Part shown: piece by piece, positions 17,401 through 20,077 of the stretch
Layout of the letters: the number at the start of each line of letters is the position of its first letter
Position numbering within the stretch: position 1 is the stretch's first letter
NCBI GenBank assembly: GCA_000934455.1
Contig: KN884036.1
Location: 94,957-115,033, forward strand
Direction of reading: 5' to 3'
From: Apostichopus parvimensis
Lineage: Eukaryota > Echinodermata > Holothuroidea > Aspidochirotida > Stichopodidae
Length of the DNA: 20,077 nt
Position numbers and translations under genes: made by a program
Notes under the pieces: generated by a model
Told to the model about the DNA's origin: nothing
Seen by the model: only the letters and a program-made list of their open reading frames with translations
Databases searched by the model: none

Positions 17401-19996
17401 GTGGATGGGTATTATTATTTCGGTACTTCCCCCCCCCCAACACGAAGCCCTGCCCACGGGCGACCGTACCGTCCTAACCGCCCAATTGTTACGCCACTGC
17501 CCTTGCCTCAAGTTAGAACATGAGGCAAGGACTACTTAAAACCCCATTAGTTACGGACGTTCCTAGTACGATCGCGGTCATTTCATTGTGGTCTCTTAAT
17601 AACAATATGTACCTTTTGTGTCATGAGTCCACTAGTTTCAAATTTATGATATCGTTTATTCATTGGGTTTGTTCCATCCTCGAGGTGGCCGAAGGGAAGA
17701 GAAGAGGGCGGTAGTCTTAATTTCAGCTTATGTTTACAGGTAGGACTATAACCAAAACAAGAAGTAAAAACTGATCAATTCGAGGAGATCATTAACTCAT
17801 GCTTTCCTTCCGATACAGTGATCTAATATTCTTCTTGACATTGGAATTGGAATTTTGTATTTATGAAAGGACAACCATCTTTGATTAACGTTTAGCTTTC
17901 CAGTCGGCCTCCCAGGTTAGTATCATGGTATGGGTCCTTTATTTTAGATCTTACCATTCAAAATGATCAAGTACGTCTTGATTGGTTGCCAAACAATCGA
18001 ATAACTCTTGAATAGTAATCACCCTGTCCTCTGATTGGCCAACTATTGTCGAAAAGATGATATTGGTCGTGGCACCAGCTATATCGCTGTCGCAATATGG
18101 CGTTCCTTGAGAAGACATCCATATTAGAAGAGCTCTTTGAAAGGTATCTTCGTCTAATAATCCAGTACCTAGAAAGAAAATCATTAGTTTACTGATAGGA
18201 AATCCCGTAAGAGGGCTAAATGTAATACAGTAGTCAAGGGAGGATGCGATGGACGGGGATTTCAGCTAATTGAAACGAACAGTTATGAAGTACGGTATCA
18301 AATGTGGGATACATGCTCCTAATTGAAAATCCTTGTGACTATTTTCATACACTTGTAATATTCTAGGTGGCTCAAGTATCAGTCAGAAGAAATATACTTC
18401 AGAACTTCCTCGAAACACGTTATTTGAAACCAAATCTCAAAGGCCATATTTGTGAAAATATTCTGGATTTATTCATATATATAGAAGAAATGCAAATCAA
18501 TTATATGGAATTACTAAAGAAGTATTCTATAAATAATTCTCATATTTAGGCCAGTTGATATCTGGACTGTGAACATAACGGATACGAAGCTGCGTATAAG
18601 TACAGTAATATTGTTCTGTAAGATTATTCAGTATGAATATGATATTCAATGATTAATATCTTACAAATGAAAGACAGAGCAGCGATAGGCCTTAATCCAT
18701 TTAACTTAAGCAAAGAATTTGTACCCGAGACGCGATACCATTCTGAATACAATGATTTGTTCTTTCACAGATATAATCAGAGCAATATTTCCGATGTCGA
18801 AATATATTTTATACAATTACATCAAACCTCATTTCCCTGTGGTGGCCTCTTTTTAAGTGTCAGATAACCGCGGCAGCTCGCGTTTCGACTATGTAGTGCG
18901 CCATACTAGTATAACGTTCTTATCAAGTAATGATTGAAACCCATATAATTGGCATGACAACTTACATACACCGTCATAAACAACCTATATTGACCTCCTG
19001 CTATACCCTTTCTTCCTTCAAAACCAAATCCACATTCGACAATGTTCATGTTTCCTTTTTTGTCCTGTCAAACTTATTCTTCAAACTTAAACTTAAGACA
19101 TATTTCTAAATTATTTATCGGTATTGATATTGGTTTGGTTTGCGAGAATGTAGTGGGGACAGCAAGGTGAAGGTGTGCTATAAATTTTAAATACTGTAAC
19201 AATACACATGGTTGCGTGTCATTATTATGAATGCAATGTTACCAATTCTACTGCATGTCACACCAGTTATGTTAACTCCGAAGACTTAATGGTTTGAGTA
19301 TTTAAAAAACGACGGTAGTAACATGTCTCCTATACATACGCACTCTGCTCTACGGTAGAGTATATAACTGGTGACATTCTTGCACTGCGCTGCACCCCAA
19401 ATAACCCCCCCCCCCCAATAACCCAAGGTCACTACCCCCTTCATATTCTATGTCATAATCACGTGTTCACCATAACGAACTATAGTCTATATACCATATG
19501 GAAGTCATCGTTATATGACAAAAATTCAATTAATGTCATGGCATGTAAAGGTAAAGAGTTCCATTGTTTGAATATAATTTATCAACTATATCACTTCTTA
19601 TGTAGGCGGAACAGAACATAAGGGGGTGGGTCGTTGGTGAGGGGTGGGTTGCGGTGGGGTAGGGGTAGGGGTAGGGCGGGTAGCCTTAGGAGAGAACATC
19701 CCTTAACCATGGAGAGCGAAGGTATGAGCCTGGGATTGTTTTGGTATCAAGTTAAAACGAACACGCATTTAACAAACCTAACATTTATAGGATTAAATAT
19801 TTTCCAAGCCCCGAGCATCCCGAGTGTAAAGGAAGAACCATTTTACAAGCCATATGCATAAATCGGAAAATATTTTACCCGCCCGATGAACAAACATTTT
19901 ACAACCAAGAGAGTAAGAAAGTTCAATTATTCTGTGTAATAGGAGAAAATATCACTTGCCTCCGCTGTCCAATATTTCCAAAATGAATCTAATCTT
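4116..19996 (-). CDS. NOX5: NOX5-like calcium-type NADPH oxidase, 13-exon gene model, 5' incomplete
   Basis: Join on the minus strand: 19996-19960, 18168-17955, 14792-14581, 12285-12085, 11787-11741, 11578-11459, 10744-10553, 10049-9917, 9233-8656, 8015-7902, 7338-7129, 5703-5437, 4247-4116. The total is 2457 nt, or 819 codons including the stop, and every junction keeps phase. Seen in the order expected for NOX5: EF-hand remnants, six membrane helices, haem His pairs 14 and 13 residues apart, HPFTISSAP for FAD, a GGIGVTPF dinucleotide loop, a CPNC pair followed by HSW, and a terminal Phe. Known for the family: membrane flavocytochrome passing electrons from NADPH to oxygen, giving superoxide, with EF-hands fused at the N terminus. 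That fusion, and the lack of a peroxidase domain in the visible part, separate it from NOX1-4 and DUOX. The first EF-hands and the start codon lie outside the window. Residue numbers in the exon entries count from the first codon of exon 1 as modelled here. Confidence 0.93.
4248..5436 (-). other. Intron 12 of the NOX5-like gene
   Basis: Bounded by GAG|GTAAGG and CATTTCAG|ATA, phase 0. It holds the 29-base C run; the open frames crossing that run are Gly or Pro artefacts. No nested gene was seen. Confidence 0.9.
4884..4912. repeat. C homopolymer, 29 bases
   Basis: Uninterrupted run of C inside the last NOX intron (4248-5436). On the transcribed strand it is a G run. Confidence 0.95.
5437..5703 (-). 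CDS. NOX5: NOX5-like exon 12 (NADPH-binding lobe, middle)
   Basis: Residues 687-775, phase 0 to 0. It opens VHFIWINRDRRNFEWF, matching the human VDFIWINRDQRSFEWF order. It continues through a helical segment (LTELD, QHYMGFEQFLDMQLYLT, ALQLALERVN) to RYGRPDWDE, where GRPDW is the family signature before the last strand. The acceptor is TTTTTAG|GTC and the donor GAG|GTAAGG. Confidence 0.97.
5704..7128 (-). other. Intron 11 of the NOX5-like gene
   Basis: Bounded by AAG|GTAAGT and TTTTTAG|GTC, phase 0. It has an 11-base G run at 6768-6778; nothing else was recognised. Confidence 0.9.
7129..7338 (-). CDS. NOX5: NOX5-like exon 11 (NADPH-binding lobe, pyrophosphate loop)
   Basis: Residues 617-686, phase 0 to 0. 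It begins VYVDGPYGTSTRRIFEADH, where DGPYG is a conserved NOX motif. The nucleotide-binding turn MIAGGIGVTPFASVLQSIMY follows, and then CPNCSHSW, a Cys pair plus HSW shared with human NOX5 (CPSCQHSW). It ends MKLKK. The acceptor is CTATAG|GTT and the donor AAG|GTAAGT. Known role: binding NADPH for hydride transfer to FAD. Confidence 0.97.
7554..7612. repeat. Imperfect GTATTGATAT repeats
   Basis: Three exact copies of GTATTGATAT begin at 7554, 7572 and 7603 in AT-rich intron 10 sequence, with irregular spacing. Confidence 0.6.
7715..7731. repeat. G homopolymer, 17 bases
   Basis: Run of G in intron 10 (7339-7901), preceded by GGGGGTGGA. Confidence 0.95.
7902..8015 (-). CDS. NOX5: NOX5-like exon 10 (38-residue Ser/Thr and basic linker exon)
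   Basis: Residues 579-616, phase 0 to 0, so skipping it would keep frame. The acceptor is TTTTAG|AAG and the donor CTTCAG|GTAAAA. It starts KSRRSRLVHMSSTQTS, resembling the basic Ser/Thr cluster (SKRLSRSV) of human NOX5 where kinases are reported to act, and ends DNDSTGLQ directly before the NADPH lobe. Coding evidence is positional and phase-based, because the segment itself is poorly conserved. Confidence 0.82.
8227..8249. repeat. Hairpin, 8-bp stem and 7-base loop
   Basis: TAGGGGTT and AACCCCTA flank the loop CTTCCAT in intron 9 (8016-8655). No function is evident. Confidence 0.6.
8656..9233 (-). CDS. NOX5: NOX5-like exon 9 (end of FAD segment plus long charged insertion)
   Basis: Residues 386-578. 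The acceptor is CCCTTCAG|AT and the donor GAAATA|GTAAGT (phase 0). The first 23 residues (NISLHVRTLGDWTQQLLDYF) are typical FAD-lobe sequence. About 170 low-complexity, Ser/Thr-rich residues follow that have no counterpart in human NOX5 as I recall it. They include an acidic run near residues 432-449 (EEDSTDDEADTDADDIEL), a basic run near 505-515 (RPKKPLRRRVD), two SPKK motifs (421-424 and 547-550) and RTPDQ and ETPGT sites. The frame stays open for about 560 nt with an exact donor at its end, so this is coding, not read-through. Its position is the linker where human NOX5 carries phosphorylation and calmodulin-response sites. A role in regulation is inference. Confidence 0.93.
9234..9916 (-). 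other. Intron 8 of the NOX5-like gene
   Basis: Phase 1, G|GTAAGT to CCCTTCAG|AT. No repeat or coding signal was recognised. Confidence 0.9.
9917..10049 (-). CDS. NOX5: NOX5-like exon 8 (FAD-binding domain)
   Basis: Residues 342-385 plus one base. It encodes VVHLVIERP, the QPGDYIYMQIP strand and EWHPFTISSAPE. HPFT-x-SAP is the conserved ferric-reductase motif that holds the FAD isoalloxazine ring, and PGDY precedes it as in NOX5. The acceptor is TTGGTCAG|GTA. The donor ACC G|GTAAGT is phase 1, joining AT of exon 9 to make Asp. The product side is cytosolic. Confidence 0.97.
10255..10290 (+). repeat. TGGGG pentamer array
   Basis: About six consecutive TGGGG units (the first with an extra G), then a TGGAG unit, in intron 7 (10050-10552). 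It is able to form a G-quadruplex on the + strand and gives C-rich RNA in the NOX transcript. Confidence 0.9.
10553..10744 (-). CDS. NOX5: NOX5-like exon 7 (membrane helices 5 and 6, second haem His pair)
   Basis: Residues 278-341, phase 0 to 0. Helix 5 carries His283 (STHLL) and His296 (LLFHGRN), 13 residues apart, which completes the four haem ligands of the family. NAWKWLLIPG and helix 6 (LLFIFEKII) follow, then the link to the flavin domain ending ILPNG. The acceptor is TTTCAG|GTA and the donor GGG|GTAAGG. The FHG-x-N and W-KW-L-PG signatures are strong family markers, so this is among the most certain exons. Confidence 0.97.
10745..11458 (-). other. Intron 6 of the NOX5-like gene
   Basis: Phase 0, AAG|GTACAT to TTTCAG|GTA. 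An 11-base C run lies at 10896-10906. Nothing else was recognised. Confidence 0.85.
11459..11578 (-). CDS. NOX5: NOX5-like exon 6 (membrane helix 4)
   Basis: Residues 238-277, starting GDNYGLFSKT. Helix 4 (VAFLSGWVLLLIFLVMTMTS) follows, then a basic cytosolic turn ending RQRYHK. The acceptor is TTGCCAAG|GGT behind a pyrimidine-rich tract. The donor AAG|GTACAT is a weaker consensus but gives phase 0 and joins directly to VFKSTH of exon 7, as the human FEVFYWTH order predicts. The frame is open through the preceding 162-nt intron, so a longer exon cannot be excluded. Confidence 0.86.
11741..11787 (-). CDS. NOX5: NOX5-like exon 5 (47-nt microexon, loop between helices 3 and 4)
   Basis: Residues 222-237, reading VPHNHLRSTPGTLPKK, including the Val codon split with exon 4. 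The acceptor is GGTTACAG|TA and the donor AAG|GTAAAT. It is called from splice signals, from the only phase that fits both neighbours (in at 1, out at 0), and because it restores the expected spacing between helix 3 and helix 4. The STPG piece resembles the TTRPG of the human loop. Sequence similarity alone is weak, and another frame (SQPFEV) looks superficially closer to human but cannot be joined downstream. Confidence 0.7.
12085..12285 (-). CDS. NOX5: NOX5-like exon 4 (membrane helices 2 and 3, first haem His pair)
   Basis: Residues 155-221 plus one base. The acceptor is CCCCTTCAG|CG and the donor G|GTATGA (phase 1). It opens with ARGCGMALNVN, matching the conserved start of helix 2. It then has the LPLD turn and helix 3 with His199 and His213 (FLHKAV and LAHAVSH), 14 residues apart. 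In the NOX family these ligate the two haems. This exon encodes half of the transmembrane electron path. Similarity extends over the full exon, and both phases agree with the neighbours. Confidence 0.96.
12519..13244. mobile_element. Non-autonomous hAT transposon (MITE) with TSD
   Basis: The terminal inverted repeats are TAGGGATGCACCGGAT at the left and its exact reverse complement at the right. Both ends are flanked by the 8-bp duplication CTTACTTT (12511-12518 and 13245-13252). The 8-bp size points to the hAT superfamily. Subterminal regions carry repeated CCGGCCGGAT motifs at both ends, probably transposase-binding repeats. The AT-rich interior has no transposase-like frame. It sits in intron 3 of the NOX gene. 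Confidence 0.93.
14463..14535. repeat. AT microsatellite
   Basis: TA-repeat with scattered A and C interruptions, lying about 45 bases past the exon 3 donor in intron 3. Open frames across it are composition artefacts. Confidence 0.9.
14581..14792 (-). CDS. NOX5: NOX5-like exon 3 (polybasic segment and membrane helix 1)
   Basis: Residues 84-154 plus one base. The acceptor TTTTCAG|C completes the split codon TG|C (Cys). The alternative acceptor ten bases on would create TGA and is excluded. A cytosolic polybasic stretch comes first (GGGSPKRRRS, then CPRRY), like the Arg/Pro-rich segment before helix 1 in human NOX5, which is reported to bind phosphoinositides. AYVLHNQRQIY follows, closely similar to the family sequence at the membrane entrance. 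Then comes the hydrophobic helix 1 (YSVLLIILVSLLAFLW) and an extracytosolic turn. The donor is G|GTAAGT, phase 1. SPKR fits a proline-directed kinase consensus. Confidence 0.93.
16731..16993 (-). pseudogene. Decayed exon-like fragment of a possible membrane protein
   Basis: Behind an acceptor-like TATATTACAG the minus strand reads VQSANQMDLMYSFG, then SWGAKYINKML and YALFMGSISIA, before a TGA at 16808-16810. Shifting frame by one base near 16832 continues the hydrophobic stretch (TGVMLLIVTPQ) and a charged tail to TAA at 16731-16733. The pattern suggests a last exon of a multi-pass protein with one frameshift. I do not recognise the family; a transporter of the major facilitator type is only a guess. 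No companion exon is visible, and it is not part of the NOX protein. Chance open reading is possible. Confidence 0.3.
17024..17399. mobile_element. Short hAT-type MITE with TSD
   Basis: It starts CAGTGGCGGAGC and ends CCCCGCCACTG, so the termini are inverted copies for nine bases (CAGTGGCGG). It is flanked by a perfect 8-bp duplication AGTGGATG (17016-17023 and 17400-17407). A run of 13 C lies at 17061-17073. No transposase is encoded. It is inserted in intron 2 of the NOX gene, just beside the decayed exon-like piece at 16731-16993. Confidence 0.87.
17410..17499 (-). mobile_element. Isolated hAT-like transposon end
   Basis: On the minus strand the segment begins CAGTGGCGTAAC at 17499. This is the same CAGTGGCG start as the neighbouring MITE and is common at hAT ends. 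It runs through a GC-rich stretch to a G run (C run 17429-17438 on the + strand). No matching left end or target duplication was found, so it is probably a truncated copy. Confidence 0.4.
17501..17530. repeat. Perfect 10-bp inverted repeat
   Basis: CCTTGCCTCA and its exact complement TGAGGCAAGG are separated by 10 bases, directly beside the isolated hAT-like end. It could fold as a hairpin; no function is evident. Confidence 0.8.
17955..18168 (-). CDS. NOX5: NOX5-like exon 2 (degenerate EF-hands 3 and 4)
   Basis: Residues 13-83 plus two bases. The acceptor is TTTCTAG|GT and the donor TG|GTAAGA (phase 2). The first part (GTGLLDEDTF) aligns with the second half of EF-hand 3 and its exit helix. 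The later part (SEDRVITIQELFDCL) aligns with EF-hand 4, keeping the I-T-x-x-E core. Canonical loop ligands are largely missing: in EF-hand 4 positions 1 and 3 are Gly and Ser rather than Asp, and position 6 is Arg rather than Gly. The position-12 Glu remains. Spacing from here to the first membrane helix matches human NOX5 as I recall it, so no exon seems missing between exons 2 and 3. Calcium binding by these two loops is doubtful; whether EF-hands 1 and 2 compensate cannot be seen. Confidence 0.87.
18169..19959 (-). other. Intron 1 of the NOX5-like gene (GC-AG type)
   Basis: Starts AG|GCAAGT and ends TTTCTAG|GT, phase 1. It contains the G-rich tract at 19621-19680 and a 12-base C run at 19405-19416. 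No other feature was recognised. Confidence 0.75.
19621..19680 (+). repeat. G-rich tract with GGGGTA repeats
   Basis: Contains GGGGTAGGGGTAGGGGTAGG followed by GCGGG, and further G runs before it. It satisfies a G-quadruplex pattern on the + strand. It lies in intron 1 of the NOX gene. Confidence 0.85.
19960..19996 (-). CDS. NOX5: NOX5-like exon 1 of window (entering EF-hand helix)
   Basis: Residues 1-12 plus one base, reading KIRFILEILDSG. This resembles the helix that enters the third EF-hand of NOX5 (human KLKFLFQVYD, from memory). The exon ends in phase 1 at AG|GCAAGT, a GC donor with an otherwise perfect splice consensus. The phase-1 G joins GT of exon 2 to give Gly. The acceptor chosen is CTACAG|AAG. 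The frame stays open upstream to the window edge, and a second acceptor (CTCTGCAG) would start the exon at 20044. The sequence between the two is AT-rich and intron-like, so I prefer the short form. Confidence covers the boundary as well as the coding call. Confidence 0.55.
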
Positions 19997-20077
19997 CTGT
20001 AGATTTGGTTTTGACAAGTAAACACGAAATTTAATGAATAAAACCTGCAGAGGTATAGAACTGCCCTCCGATGCATC

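Larger units (their letters stand above)
14793..17954 (-). other. Intron 2 of the NOX5-like gene
   Basis: Phase 2, TG|GTAAGA to TTTTCAG|C, 3162 bases. It holds the decayed exon-like piece, the short hAT MITE, the isolated hAT-like end and the 10-bp inverted repeat. Nothing was recognised at 14793-16730 or 17531-17954. Confidence 0.85.

Noticed and set aside
4116..19996. Assignment as DUOX or a NOX1-4 type gene
   Set aside because: EF-hands directly precede helix 1, and the CPNC-HSW and terminal motifs are NOX5-specific. No peroxidase domain or p47/p67-dependent features are seen.
1..20077. CRISPR array, prokaryotic operon or viral genome
   Set aside because: No regular spaced repeats, no dense gene packing, and clear spliceosomal exon structure.

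Overview
The window is animal nuclear DNA. It is AT-rich, has long introns with GT-AG boundaries, and carries LINE, SINE and hAT transposon relics and many C/G homopolymer runs. It holds one recognisable gene: a calcium-type NADPH oxidase (NOX5 family) on the minus strand. I traced 13 exons by joining splice-compatible pieces whose reading phases all agree. They give 819 codons including the stop, so 818 residues, with the 5' end beyond position 20077. An invertebrate is likely, given the divergence from vertebrate NOX5, the compact introns and the repeat types. A marine deuterostome or a mollusc would fit, but I cannot fix the phylum from this window.

Layout, right to left in gene order. Exons 1-2 (19960-19996, 17955-18168) encode the end of the EF-hand region, whose visible loops lack most calcium ligands. 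Exons 3-7 (14581-14792, 12085-12285, 11741-11787, 11459-11578, 10553-10744) encode the six-helix haem-binding ferric-reductase core, with all four haem histidines. Exon 8 (9917-10049) encodes the FAD-binding motif. Exon 9 (8656-9233) finishes that segment and adds a long charged insertion. Exon 10 (7902-8015) is a small Ser/Thr and basic exon. Exons 11-13 (7129-7338, 5437-5703, 4116-4247) encode the NADPH-binding lobe down to the terminal Phe. The expected product moves electrons from cytosolic NADPH through FAD and two haems to oxygen across the membrane, making superoxide.

The intergenic left end (1-4100) contains a tRNA-derived SINE with strong hairpins (about 548-795), a 33-base C run, and the 3' end of a LINE with an ATT tail (about 3282-3805). 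The LINE points towards the 3' end of the NOX gene. The introns contain two complete non-autonomous hAT elements, each with a perfect 8-bp target duplication (12519-13244 and 17024-17399). They also hold an isolated hAT-like end (about 17410-17499), a decayed exon-like piece of a possible membrane protein (16731-16993), an AT microsatellite and two G-quadruplex-prone tracts.

The observations most worth a second look are the roughly 150-residue charged, SPKK-bearing expansion between the FAD and NADPH lobes, the degenerate EF-hands, a GC-AG intron after exon 1, and a 162-nt stop-free in-frame intron between exons 5 and 6. I did not find a previously undescribed multi-gene system.
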